Positions 36,003-45,066 of a DNA stretch of 64,000 bases are shown here, piece after piece. The notes under the pieces were generated by a model that worked only from the letters and a program-made list of their open reading frames with translations, searched no databases and had not been told where the DNA came from. Source of the DNA: Chloroflexota bacterium (GTDB taxonomy: Bacteria > Chloroflexota > Anaerolineae > Aggregatilineales > Phototrophicaceae); the NCBI GenBank assembly GCA_011523735.1, contig WTGB01000151.1, positions 1-64,000 of the forward strand. The letters are read 5' to 3'. Each line of letters begins with the position of its first letter. The first letter of the stretch is position 1. A program made the position numbers and the translations under genes.

Positions 36003-36757
36003 CGCTAAATCGCATATGGTACGCGTAGTGGCGCCAACCACGCCGCGCTCTTTTGCTGTGAAAGTACACGCACATGGTACGTCATATAGTCCTACCTGTC
36101 AAGAAAAAAAAGCGCAAAAATACAAAATTCCTCGAATTTCCCGCCGGGGACTGTCAAAATACTCGTAAATTCGACCGTTTTCGACCGTTTTCACGACCTT
36201 CCGCGGAAGTGAACTGGCCCGACCACTTCCGCCTGCGCCAGCCCGCGCAGTCGCCCGCCTGGGAGCGGGCGGGGCCAGCGCAGATCCCAGGCACTGCCAA
36301 TCGCCAAGACTCGCTGCAAAAGCTATCCCCGCCCACCGGGCGCGGAGCGACTCGCGCTAATATCAATCGCAGCTTCAACGACATCAGGAGGAAATCAGAA
36401 AGAAGCTCCTATTCTGCAGTTCGAGCAGGAACCTGGCATTTGCCGCCAGTGGAGCCGCGCAGCCACACCAGATCGCATTTGCCTGATTTACGGCCCCAGT
36501 TTAGTCTTCGTAGTAGGGTAGCGTGATGTTGCACACGCGGCCCAAAAACCCGACGCCGCTCATGCAAGCGGCGTTTATCAGCGCGAGCGACGTAGTCGCG
36601 ACGTTGTTGACATCGCGGGCGCGATATTTCGCGCAATCCAGTTTTGCGCCAAAGCAGGCGCGCTGGTACCACGGCGGCCGTCGGGCCGAGAATTCGCTAG
36701 GGACGCACCCCCCGGCGGACACTCTCGTCATGTTCACCTATCCACCAGGACTGAACA
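36003..36757. other. AT-rich non-coding stretch before the primase; possible origin
   Basis: No gene with a usable start was seen. 36100-36200 is the most AT-rich part and holds two adjacent TCGACCGTTT repeats (36171-36180, 36181-36190) followed by TCACGACC. Position between partition and primase genes makes this a candidate replication origin. Confidence 0.35.
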
Positions 36758-39121
36758 ATGACTGATCAGCATAGTAATGGCGAGCAGCGGATTCCGCAAT
36801 CTTCTAATGCGGAACCCGCCCCCAATGCGAAGCACTTCAATCAGCGCCCTGCGCCGAGCGACAGCGGTCAAGCAACATCTCGGCCTGCAGACCATCCGCA
36901 ATGGCGCAAATATCTCCAATCTCGCCACGTCCTCGAAGCGGCCATCGCCGCCGGCGCCTGGGTCGAGCACAGCGAATACTGCGGGCGAAATTGCCTTGTC
37001 TGGTACGAAAAACGTCGCGACGGCAGACGCGGCGCCAGACGCCGCCGCTTCATCAATCCGCCGGTCATCAATGGCCATGAGCTAGGCAAAACCCTCTGGT
37101 TCTCCCGCGAGAAAACAAATGAGCCCTTCCACTACATCGGCACGCTGGACGAATTGAAGGCTGCAATCGCCCGCAACAGCGGCATCATTTATATCGTCGA
37201 GGGTGAGATTGACGTCTGGTCGATGCACACCATCGGATTGCCCAACACCGTCGGCATTTACGGCATCGGCCATATCCCGAAAGATATCGCTTCCATTCTG
37301 GATGAGCTGGGCGTCACCAAGGCCGTCTACCTGGCGGACAACGATCAAGCTGGCGAGCGGGGCGCCTCAAAACTGCAGATGCTGCTTCACGCTGCTGGCT
37401 GGACCGGAGCGCAGGAATATCGCAGGGTCAAAGGCCCGGGCATACCGGAGAAGGGCGATGTCAATGACCTGCTCTGTCGTCACCACCCGGATCTGCCGGC
37501 GGCCCGCGCCGCTCTGGACGCGCTTCCCCCGTTGCAGCTGCAGATCGATCCCGAGCCGATGCCCAGCAGATCGATGCCGAGCGGCGCCAACGACCCGCGC
37601 TGGAACGCCATCAAGGAAGCCGTCCGCAGCGCACTCGGCGTCACCGCCTACAACCGCAAAGGCTTCAGCAAGAAACATTTTCGCTGTCCCGATCCGCAGC
37701 ACGAGGACCCCGGTCCGAGCGCCAACTGGCACAGGGACGGCTTCTGTCACTGCTTCGGCTGCGGCAAGGACTTCAATGCCAAAGAAATGGCGGAGTTTTT
37801 GCACATCCCCTGGCGCGCCCTGCTCGGGGGGCAGCGGCAGAGCCTGCCCGCGGATACTATCGACCTGAATGCCGCCCCGCGCGACCCTAAAGCCGCAAGC
37901 GCGCCGCCGTCCGGCAACGAGCCGCCAGACAGCCTGCTCCGGCTGTCCAACAGGTACTACTCAACGATGCACTCGGCGCTTTACTACACTGCCGCGCGAC
38001 TGCGCAGCGCCGCTCTTTTGCCCGAGGCTTTCAGCGTGCAAGAATTCATAGATACAGCGCAGGCGCTGGGCTGCGAGCTCAAAGAGCGGGCCATCTATGA
38101 CAACTTTGAAGAGGCGCGCCACGGCGACGATCATCCATTTTTTGCAAAATTTGACCCTAGCAAGGGAGCGCAGTCCTGGAACCGCAAGTTTCGACTGCGC
38201 TCGGCAGACGATATCAAGGACCAGTTGCTGCGCTGCATCCGCTTTCGCGTCTACGAAGAAGAATTCCAGAGCGATCCCGATACCATCATCGGATTCGAGG
38301 TTTTTGCCGAAGCGCCGCTAGGGTCAGAATCTGCAAAAGCGCTGGAATTAGCGCTGGAACCGCTAATTGACAGGCAGAAACAGCGTTACGAGCGGCTCGC
38401 GCGCAAATGCGAAGAGATCATCGCCCGCTGCGAAGCGGATCTGGCTGACTTGCAGACCACGCCGCTGCCACCAGATTGGAAGATCCGCAAGAAGAGCGAT
38501 CTGCCGGCTGGGAAGGCCCATGCCATCTTTGAAGCCGACGGCAAAAAACGCAGCCGATCGCAATGGGCGGAATTGCTTGGGATCAGCAAGGGCAGCGTGG
38601 GCAAGGTGCTTGAGCTCGCCGGCATTAAGCGCACGCCTGTCATCAAGAAGGTGACAGCGAACTCCAAACGCGAACTCCTGAACAAAGCGCGCAAAGAGCA
38701 GGCGAGGATCATGCGCGTCGAGACGGACCAGGGCAGCCAGCGCTTCGATGCCGCCATGGACATCCAGGGCGAGGTGATAGCGACCTTGCAGCCGCCGGCG
38801 GAACACAAGCTCATCTCCCGCGAGCAGCCGGAAATCCGGCCGACGCCAGCCCGGCCGCAAGCCGCGCCAGAGCCGGAAACCAAGGACGAGCGCGCGGGCA
38901 ATATGGAAAAGCCGGGCAAGTGGCGCAAAGCCAGCTGGGACCCGCAATTCCGTTATTGGCAGTTGATTAGAATCTGCCAACTCAGGCATGACTACCAGGT
39001 GAAAGAGGGCGTCGGCATCTATGATCCAGAGACGGGAGAAATCTGGCGCAATCCCAGCTTTGATGAGTTAGTGCATCTAGTCATTGGGATCCACCCCGAT
39101 GAAGACGATGAATTCACCTAA
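36758..39121 (+). CDS. Replication primase-like protein: TOPRIM then CHC2-type zinc finger
   Basis: 787 residues. A TOPRIM domain lies first: IIYIVEGEIDVWSMHTIGLP (Glu ~148-150) and YLADNDQAGERGASKL (DxD ~194-196). The zinc finger comes after it at ~308-340: CPDPQHEDPG ... FCHCFGCGKDF. In DnaG the zinc finger precedes TOPRIM, so the order here is reversed. The last 350 residues contain helical and HTH-like parts (SRSQWAELLGISKGSVGKVL). It probably starts replication of the element, between parA and a parB-like gene. The N-terminal ~60 residues are low-complexity. Confidence 0.75.
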   Translation: MTDQHSNGEQRIPQSSNAEPAPNAKHFNQRPAPSDSGQATSRPADHPQWRKYLQSRHVLEAAIAAGAWVEHSEYCGRNCLVWYEKRRDGRRGARRRRFINPPVINGHELGKTLWFSREKTNEPFHYIGTLDELKAAIARNSGIIYIVEGEIDVWSMHTIGLPNTVGIYGIGHIPKDIASILDELGVTKAVYLADNDQAGERGASKLQMLLHAAGWTGAQEYRRVKGPGIPEKGDVNDLLCRHHPDLPAARAALDALPPLQLQIDPEPMPSRSMPSGANDPRWNAIKEAVRSALGVTAYNRKGFSKKHFRCPDPQHEDPGPSANWHRDGFCHCFGCGKDFNAKEMAEFLHIPWRALLGGQRQSLPADTIDLNAAPRDPKAASAPPSGNEPPDSLLRLSNRYYSTMHSALYYTAARLRSAALLPEAFSVQEFIDTAQALGCELKERAIYDNFEEARHGDDHPFFAKFDPSKGAQSWNRKFRLRSADDIKDQLLRCIRFRVYEEEFQSDPDTIIGFEVFAEAPLGSESAKALELALEPLIDRQKQRYERLARKCEEIIARCEADLADLQTTPLPPDWKIRKKSDLPAGKAHAIFEADGKKRSRSQWAELLGISKGSVGKVLELAGIKRTPVIKKVTANSKRELLNKARKEQARIMRVETDQGSQRFDAAMDIQGEVIATLQPPAEHKLISREQPEIRPTPARPQAAPEPETKDERAGNMEKPGKWRKASWDPQFRYWQLIRICQLRHDYQVKEGVGIYDPETGEIWRNPSFDELVHLVIGIHPDEDDEFT

Positions 39122-39254
39122 GCGGTGAAGCAATTGCATTTCCTGACACGTACACCCTGAATAAAGGTAGTTCTTCCTCAGAAAATGCAAGATTCCCGCA
39201 CCAGCGCCAGCATACTTTCTTTTATTCAAAGCATAGTATCAGGATCTGCGAGAG

Positions 39255-39270
39255 AGCCCCTAAGGGGCTT
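39255..39270. terminator. Short hairpin after the primase gene
   Basis: AGCCCC and GGGGCT with adjacent bases form a tight stem (39255-39269). It separates the primase from the ParB-like gene; no T-run, so weak. Confidence 0.4.
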
Positions 39271-39340
39271 CTAGCCGTTAACCGCTAGGCCGCGACGCTG
39301 GCGGTTTGCCGCTTCTGGCGCGTCGTGCGACAATGCGGGC

Positions 39341-40438
39341 ATGGACACCCCACAGATGATTGCCGTCGACGATGTTGTGCTCCGGGACGACCTGGACCCG
39401 CGTCTTGGCCAGCGCGACGACGACCTGATCGCACAATACGCGGATATCTTCGACTCCTTGCCGCCGATTGAGATCAATCAGGATAACGAACTCATCGATG
39501 GCTGGCATCGGGTGCGCGCGGCTGAGCGCGCTGGGCGGAGTGAAATCGCGTATGTTGTCGTCGAGACGGCGGGCGACGACGATCTCAGCGACAGGATGTG
39601 GGCGGCCAATCTGAAGCACGGGGTTCAGTACACGCGCGTTCAGCGCCAGACCCAGGGACTGAAGCTGCATAGTCGTGGCTTGAAAGCGAAGGAGATCGCT
39701 CAGCGCGTCGGCGTCAGCGCAAGCGCGGTTTACAGTTGGACAAAGGCGTTGCGTGACAAGCGAAAACAAGAGCGCGACGCTGAGATCGTTCGATTGCGTG
39801 AGGAGGGCAAGACGACCCGAGAAATCGCTGATGAGGTGGGTGTTGACCATACGACCGTCGCCGCTGTGTTGGAAAATTCCAGAACTGGAAAAATCCAACA
39901 AGAACCTGAAGGCGAGGCAGAGCCTGAGATAGAGCCGCTTGAGGTGGAAGCTGGAGGGGAACCGGAAGCGGCAGAATCGGATATTCCAGAGACGGACGAA
40001 GCGCCATCCGATGAGCAACTGGAGAATTCGCAACCGGAGTCTGCTGATGTCGAAGAGGAATCTGTTACTCCGGAAGCCGAGCCTGAATCACCGCCACCAG
40101 AAGAAATTCCAATTCAGATTCTGGATACCGCCCGCGTTGTCATAGGCGGTTTCACCGAGGCGCGGCCGGATGATTATGTAGCCCGGCTTGAAGCATCCGC
40201 CAGTGAGTGGATGACGATCACAGATGACTCGCTATCCAATGAGCTGGAGCGCGAACTGCTGACCTCTGCCGCGGCGATGTGTTTGTGGCAGGAGTGGATG
40301 GTGTGGTATCAGGGTGAGCGGACCGGCGCCTTCACGGACGCGTTTGGAAAGATGGGAACGGTATTCGTCCGCGGAAAGTCCGGTCAGTGGACCATCGCGT
40401 CCAGGCTGAGATCGATGCTGAGGCGTCTGCGGATATAG
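39341..40438 (+). CDS. ParB/Srx-like DNA-binding protein with acidic middle
   Basis: 365 residues. The N-terminal ParB-like nuclease fold has LPPIEINQDNELIDGWHRVR, and two HTH segments follow (SRGLKAKEIAQRVGVSASAV and EEGKTTREIADEVGVDHTTV). Residues 190-265 are Glu/Pro-rich (EPEGEAEPEIEPLEVEAGGE), then a compact C-terminal domain with WQEWMVWYQGE. It likely binds the element's parS or origin and works with ParA, or regulates replication. It is transcribed alone after the primase. Confidence 0.75.
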   Translation: MDTPQMIAVDDVVLRDDLDPRLGQRDDDLIAQYADIFDSLPPIEINQDNELIDGWHRVRAAERAGRSEIAYVVVETAGDDDLSDRMWAANLKHGVQYTRVQRQTQGLKLHSRGLKAKEIAQRVGVSASAVYSWTKALRDKRKQERDAEIVRLREEGKTTREIADEVGVDHTTVAAVLENSRTGKIQQEPEGEAEPEIEPLEVEAGGEPEAAESDIPETDEAPSDEQLENSQPESADVEEESVTPEAEPESPPPEEIPIQILDTARVVIGGFTEARPDDYVARLEASASEWMTITDDSLSNELERELLTSAAAMCLWQEWMVWYQGERTGAFTDAFGKMGTVFVRGKSGQWTIASRLRSMLRRLRI

Positions 40439-40439
40439 C

Positions 40440-40745
40440 TCACCGAGATTTCTGACGCGCCCTGATTTCCTCCAAGGCTGCTTGCGCGGAGCGGGCGCCG
40501 AGCTGGTCGCCGAGTTCACGCGCTTCGCGCATCGCCTCTTTGATGGCACCTTCGTTTTCGCAATAGAAGGCCATGGCGCCATATACATTTGCCAGAGGTA
40601 TGCCGTAATGGTCGGCGGAAGCCTGAGCGCCGTCGTTAAAGGCCAGGTTTGCTACCAGATAGGCTTTGTAATGGGTGCCGGCGACCCGCGCCGCCAGCGG
40701 ATTCTTGCCGCGCAATTCGATGTGTGGTCGCATTTCTAGAACCAT
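40440..40745 (-). CDS. DUF433-like antitoxin
   Basis: 101 residues. HIELRGKNPLAARVAGTHYK and ASADHYGIPLANVYGAMAFY follow the DUF433 pattern, an HTH domain found in antitoxins paired with PIN-like DUF5615 toxins. It lies 9 bp behind the DUF5615 gene. The toxin-first order is the opposite of many type II modules. It ends 2 bp from the convergent ParB-like gene. Confidence 0.65.
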   Translation of the reverse strand: MVLEMRPHIELRGKNPLAARVAGTHYKAYLVANLAFNDGAQASADHYGIPLANVYGAMAFYCENEGAIKEAMREARELGDQLGARSAQAALEEIRARQKSR

Positions 40746-40754
40746 GGTGTTGCC

Positions 40755-41126
40755 TCAAATATAAGTGACAAGATTGTGAACATCGTCCTGCACAGTTGCG
40801 GCGCCCGCTGCAATTAGCTCATTGTATTCCAGGATAAATGTCACGATTGCACCGATTCCACGCTGTCCTTGCAGGTGATCACCAGCGATAAAGACGCCAG
40901 CGTGTCCCTTGCCTTCTCTGTGCCGTGAGACGATATGGCCGGTAATCTCTTTATCATGTGTCAGCAAGGCATATCCATTTTCGTGAGCGTAGTGAAGGAT
41001 ATCCGGATCCGGTGTGCCTTCCGGTAAGAACTGACTCACGCGCTCTATATGAACATCTTTCCCGGCCAACTGGTCAATTACTGCAGCTGTTATGTTTTCG
41101 TCGGCGAGTACTTTGAAGGTATTCAA
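40755..41126 (-). CDS. DUF5615 PIN-like toxin
   Basis: 123 residues from a TTG start. The Mut7-C/DUF5615 signature is clear: FKVLADENITAAVIDQL at the N-terminus (first acidic residues of a PIN-like RNase site) and PDPDILHYAHENGYALLTHD with the later acidic pair DKE. Such proteins are putative RNases of toxin-antitoxin pairs with DUF433 partners, as encoded just downstream. Likely a stability module of the element. Confidence 0.75.
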   Translation of the reverse strand: MNTFKVLADENITAAVIDQLAGKDVHIERVSQFLPEGTPDPDILHYAHENGYALLTHDKEITGHIVSRHREGKGHAGVFIAGDHLQGQRGIGAIVTFILEYNELIAAGAATVQDDVHNLVTYI

Positions 41127-41590
41127 ATTATATCATCCAGAATCGCAACCTCGGCTTTTCACAGTCTAAGGATGCCCATGCTACATTACCGTTCTAAGTT
41201 TTTCGAGGATCGGCGCAGCAGACTGTCTGGAAAAGGCGCAGACTATCCGCGTGTTGAATGACAGAGGCGTTGAGATCGCGTACCTCCGTTACGCCCCGGA
41301 TGTGATCTATGCCCGAGATATCGGCTTGCATCTGCTAAATGAGGACGGACTCAATCTAAAACACAGAGAATGATGCTGACGCTGCGCTAAGTGAATTGAA
41401 GGGTACTGACATGGAAACCACATATGTCACACACAAGGCAAGAATCAAGACGTACTCGAAACAGCCCCAATCAGGTATCTTCTGACTGAGATAGCAAAGC
41501 TGTTTGAGACGATAGACCGATGCGAGCAGGAAGCGTATGCTGACCGGCGGCGATCTTGACTATTGTGGTTATGAATGCGCCAGGGAGCAC
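41127..41590. other. Stretch without a complete gene
   Basis: 41225-41373 stays open on the plus strand (RVLNDRGVEIAYLRYAPDVI ... LNLKHRE stop) but has no usable start; it looks like a gene fragment. The rest shows nothing. Confidence 0.35.
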
Positions 41591-42016
41591 TTATACCAAA
41601 TACAAGTTGATGCCGACTTTGTGAAGCACCACGATAGTCACACCGAGTCCAATCCAGAATTGATGATTTCGCAAGCACCTTTCAAGAAACGGCCGCGTCT
41701 CCATCTTGTGGATGGCGAGAAGTAATGCTGTTTCGCAGCACATGATTTCTTTACACTTTCTTTCCCGTATGGCTTTCTTGAATGGTTCAAAGGCGTTCCT
41801 GACCTGGCATTCGTTGTTGTTCAGGACCAGTGCTTCAAGTTCCGTTAAGTGCAGGTCAATGAACAACTCTCGGTTTTCCAAAGCAGCATATAGCCCTGTG
41901 CGTGCGTTTGCTGCCGATCGAGTCAGGTCCGCCATGCGCTTGTACTGGTTGTGCCGAGCCGCGCGGTATGGAGCTTCGACGTTGGCGAAGGCCTGGATCA
42001 AACTGTCTGGCGACAT
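41591..42016 (-). CDS. Hypothetical protein with C-terminal membrane helix
   Basis: 141 residues from ATG 42016 with a strong GAGGGAGG site 7 bp upstream, which supports a real gene. Mostly helical and charged (RELFIDLHLTELEALVLNNN), ending with one hydrophobic segment, FWIGLGVTIVVLHKVGINLY, probably a tail anchor. No family recognised. It sits between two toxin-antitoxin modules. Confidence 0.5.
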   Translation of the reverse strand: MSPDSLIQAFANVEAPYRAARHNQYKRMADLTRSAANARTGLYAALENRELFIDLHLTELEALVLNNNECQVRNAFEPFKKAIRERKCKEIMCCETALLLAIHKMETRPFLERCLRNHQFWIGLGVTIVVLHKVGINLYLV

Positions 42017-42294
42017 AAGCGCCTCCCTCTCTCTCGCGTGAATGCAGACTCGACAACTACTGACTTCTGCTTATTCTCTTACATGCTGTCTCCGATACGA
42101 TCCATTAGCAAGGGCAGAAAGCCCATGGCCTGGCGCAGACCACCCCGCGAGAAGCGAAAGCGGCCGCCTACGGACCATCGCTCAAGGCCAGGTTCGCCGC
42201 CAGATAGGCTATGTGCTGGGGCGCGTCTTTCCGAGTTTCTTGAGTTGGCGCAGGCTCTCCGCAGACCACCGGATCTCTCTGTCTATGCAGCGGC

Positions 42295-42834
42295 TTAAGC
42301 CTCTTGCAGCGCTGCGAGCACGTCGGCGGTCGAGTGTGTTTTGTCCTCGCGGCTCTGCTTCAGGCCGCGCGCAAAACTCTCAATGATGGCCTGCTCCTCG
42401 TCATAGGCAAAACGGCTGTTCTCTTGATACTCGGGGAAGAGGTAGTAGATCGCTCGCACGAGCTCGGGAATGTCCATATCAATGATCCAGTCAACGGATT
42501 CCTGGATATAGCGTGTTAGACTATCGGGCAATTCGACCGATTCGATGCCGCAGTCAGCAACGATGGCGAAGATATCGTCGCGGCGTTCTTCGCCATATCT
42601 GATGCTGATGCAACCCGAATGATTCAGGATTTCGGCATCGCGATATACGTCATGGGAGAAGGGTCCAGGGTGGTATTTGGTGAAGGCATAGAAGTCGTCC
42701 GGCAGTTTGCCTTTGAATTCCTCAGCCACGAGGAAGACGGCCTTCTGCAAGTGAACGCGTTTCAAGCCGCGCGCATCCGCGGCTTCAATGATGGCGAGAA
42801 AGACATCTTGCCTGTCCACGCAAGACATGTCCAT
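42295..42834 (-). CDS. Panacea/SocA-like protein, copy 1
   Basis: 179 residues from ATG 42834 (GGGAGAG upstream). RVHLQKAVFLVAEEFKGKLP then YHPGPFSHDVYRDAE follow the Panacea (DUF4065/SocA-like) antitoxin pattern (LQK..FL ... GP....VY). A paralogue with the same motifs lies at 47.0-47.5 kb. Upstream on the same strand is a truncated RelE-like toxin, so this may be an antitoxin left with a damaged partner. Family call is moderate because only the core motif is visible. Confidence 0.55.
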   Translation of the reverse strand: MDMSCVDRQDVFLAIIEAADARGLKRVHLQKAVFLVAEEFKGKLPDDFYAFTKYHPGPFSHDVYRDAEILNHSGCISIRYGEERRDDIFAIVADCGIESVELPDSLTRYIQESVDWIIDMDIPELVRAIYYLFPEYQENSRFAYDEEQAIIESFARGLKQSREDKTHSTADVLAALQEA

Positions 42835-42952
42835 TTGCGCTCTCCCGGCTGAGCATGAGATTTGACGTGAGGCGGCTTCAAGCTGATTATACTGCAAGTC
42901 ACAGTCCGCAATGCCTGCTGTTTCTCGTGCAGCTACAGTCTCCCGGAACAGC

Positions 42953-43228
42953 TTAGGTATGTGGATCAGATCGCGGGGCAGCCTCTGACGGCGGCCAAAG
43001 CCCGGCGAGCTTCAGCGCTTGCAGGAGTGTCCAACCGGGCACAGTGTCACCATCCTTGCGAAGCTGAATGTGTATCAGCCAAATAACAGTATCGGTGATG
43101 AAGAAATAAACGCGGAACCCTCCGCTCTTTCCACGGCTTGAGGAGCTATCTTGCATGCGAGCGGTCCAGAGCGGCGCCTCGCCGACACCTGAGACGCGCT
43201 TCCAGTATGATTCCAGCACTACGTACAT
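42953..43228 (-). pseudogene. N-terminally truncated RelE-like toxin, copy 1
   Basis: The C-terminal two thirds of a RelE-like toxin are intact: WKRVSGVGEAPLWTARMQDS, RGKSGGFRVYFFITDTVIWL, then IHIQLRKDGDTVPGW. The ~40 N-terminal residues present in copy 2 (46.6-47.0 kb) are missing; homology stops at 43206, where sequence belonging to the OLD gene side begins. An in-frame ATG upstream could still give a short protein. Confidence 0.6.
42957..43206. repeat. Direct repeat copy 1 (~250 bp, toxin gene)
   Basis: Closely matches 46625-46874 in the same orientation, with scattered substitutions. The two copies flank the OLD and DUF2130 genes. Confidence 0.8.
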
Positions 43229-43296
43229 ATACTGGTGACACCCACGAAGCTTGTTTTGCGGCAGAGATGGTATGGCATTTTCAGGATCGTCAATGG

Positions 43297-44943
43297 TTAC
43301 TGAATCAATCTGTTGACAACAGCGGTGAAATTATTCAAAGCGCTGCTAGCAATGCCACCTTGATGATATTGGTACATCAAATGCTGGGGTTTCTGGTGCG
43401 GCTTCAGTGCCTTGACAACGCCTAGGAAGCCCTCTAGGTCAGGAGAGATTGCTTCAATCTGGTACGTGTGCGCGTTCTTGGTGCCACCAATAAGTGAAGA
43501 CAGCGCTTGGTGAAGTGGTTTTGACATGTCGTCTTCATCGTACAAGACTGAGTGACTGATACCCAGTTCGCCTAGCAAGTTCATATATCGATGTATGTTG
43601 TACTTTCCGATACAGTCCAACACAAATAGCCCGCCTTTGGGCATTGGTATAAGCCCGTTCGACATGAGGTAGTTTATGAATACTACTTCAGTTGGCCCTT
43701 CTACAAGCAGGACGCGTTCAGCAAAGAACAGTCCACAGCGATATGGATCTAGCCAAAGGAAGTACTTGACAGCTTCCATGTCTAAGTCCCAGTTTTCATC
43801 ACCGGCTGGCACACCAAGCAGGCTATTGATTTGCTGATTGTCTTGGAAAATCTGCTTCTGCATTGCCGATGAAAGCTGACCGACAGTTGTTTTTCCACTT
43901 TGTCTACTTAGGTGAATGATTGCAGGTAAGTCATCGGTATTCTGTGACACGAAATTCGTGGAGTGTGTGGACAGAAGAACCTGATTACCTTCCTGTGTAC
44001 TTAGCAACTGCAGACTACGAGAGAGAGCGTCTTGCTGTGGCGGATGAAGATATGCTTCGGGTTCTTCAAATAATATAAGAGTCAGATTGGGCCTGAAATC
44101 CGTTCTAGTTGAAGACTTGGGCTTTGTGTCATATTTGGAAACAAGCGTTAGCAAGGTATAGATAAGGTGACGCTGGAATCCCTGCCCATAGTAATCAGCG
44201 GGTAACGTGTCGTTTACCTGACGATCGCGCAAATCGAAGCTAACTAGATTCTTCACAATCTCGGTCTCTGAAAACGGGTTTATGTTAATGCTGAACTCGG
44301 CATCCCATTCGGAAATTCCCTCATTAATGTCATCCTGAAGCCCTTTTAGGGAGAAGTCATCGTCAGTCTTTTCCTCTTGGAACGTTTCCATTGTTTGTGA
44401 GAAGTCTTGCACAAACTGCTGGAAGCTCGGACTCGACTTTACTAGTTTGCCGACGATTCCATTGATTATGTCACGGAGGGCGGAAGGGCCACTCGTTTTG
44501 ATATGTTCATCTAGCTTGCTTACTGCGGGTATATAAATGATGTCGCCAAGTTTCGCCTGCTGTACGTTTTTTGCGCCGTAAAACTGATCGGCTGACAAGT
44601 ATCCTTCACCCGTGTACGCGAAAATCCGCTGGGTTTTCCCGGTAAGATATTTGCGCACCTTCAGCCGATTGTTGGTCAGTCGATATTCGTCCTTCAGGGT
44701 AGTGTATTCGTCGTTAGTTAGTTTGAACTCGATTTCTACCCAACTCTCCTCATCAGAAGCTCCGTCTTTCGGACAGTCGGCCTTGGCATTGTATTTTAGG
44801 TCGTCATAGAACACGCGTATTGCGTCTATTGCGTTGGTTTTACCAGAATTATTCGCTCCTACCAGCAGGCCGTAATTGTGCAGGTTATAGGTTACGTCAA
44901 TGAGAGACCGGAAGTTATGCACGTGAACTGTTTTGATCTGCAA
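43297..44943 (-). CDS. OLD-family ATPase/TOPRIM nuclease
   Basis: 548 residues. ABC-type ATPase with LLVGANNSGKTNAIDAIRVF (Walker A ~26-45), LILFEEPEAYLHP (Walker B) and LLSTHSTNFV; then a C-terminal TOPRIM domain with LLVEGPTEVVFINYL (Glu) and HSVLYDEDDM (DxD-like). This is the class 1 OLD nuclease layout. No UvrD-like GajB helicase lies beside it, so it is not a standard Gabija pair. The neighbour upstream is a DUF2130 protein; the two may act together. It lies inside a segment flanked by direct repeats. Confidence 0.85.
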   Translation of the reverse strand: MQIKTVHVHNFRSLIDVTYNLHNYGLLVGANNSGKTNAIDAIRVFYDDLKYNAKADCPKDGASDEESWVEIEFKLTNDEYTTLKDEYRLTNNRLKVRKYLTGKTQRIFAYTGEGYLSADQFYGAKNVQQAKLGDIIYIPAVSKLDEHIKTSGPSALRDIINGIVGKLVKSSPSFQQFVQDFSQTMETFQEEKTDDDFSLKGLQDDINEGISEWDAEFSININPFSETEIVKNLVSFDLRDRQVNDTLPADYYGQGFQRHLIYTLLTLVSKYDTKPKSSTRTDFRPNLTLILFEEPEAYLHPPQQDALSRSLQLLSTQEGNQVLLSTHSTNFVSQNTDDLPAIIHLSRQSGKTTVGQLSSAMQKQIFQDNQQINSLLGVPAGDENWDLDMEAVKYFLWLDPYRCGLFFAERVLLVEGPTEVVFINYLMSNGLIPMPKGGLFVLDCIGKYNIHRYMNLLGELGISHSVLYDEDDMSKPLHQALSSLIGGTKNAHTYQIEAISPDLEGFLGVVKALKPHQKPQHLMYQYHQGGIASSALNNFTAVVNRLIQ

Positions 44944-45066
44944 GTCTAATCTCCTTAAAATGGTTGATGGTTTTCGGTAACCTCTGAGCTTGCGCTGTAG
45001 TAAGCGCCCTCGATTAACATCTGTGACCTTGCCGACCCGGAACGAACATATAAATCCATCGGATCA

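Noticed and set aside
41225..41373. Short plus-strand gene (RVLNDRGVEIAYLRYAPDVI)
   Set aside because: No start codon in frame after the preceding stop until deep inside; kept only as a possible fragment.
43297..44943. Gabija system (GajA)
   Set aside because: The OLD-like protein fits GajA in general layout but no UvrD-like GajB helicase gene is adjacent.
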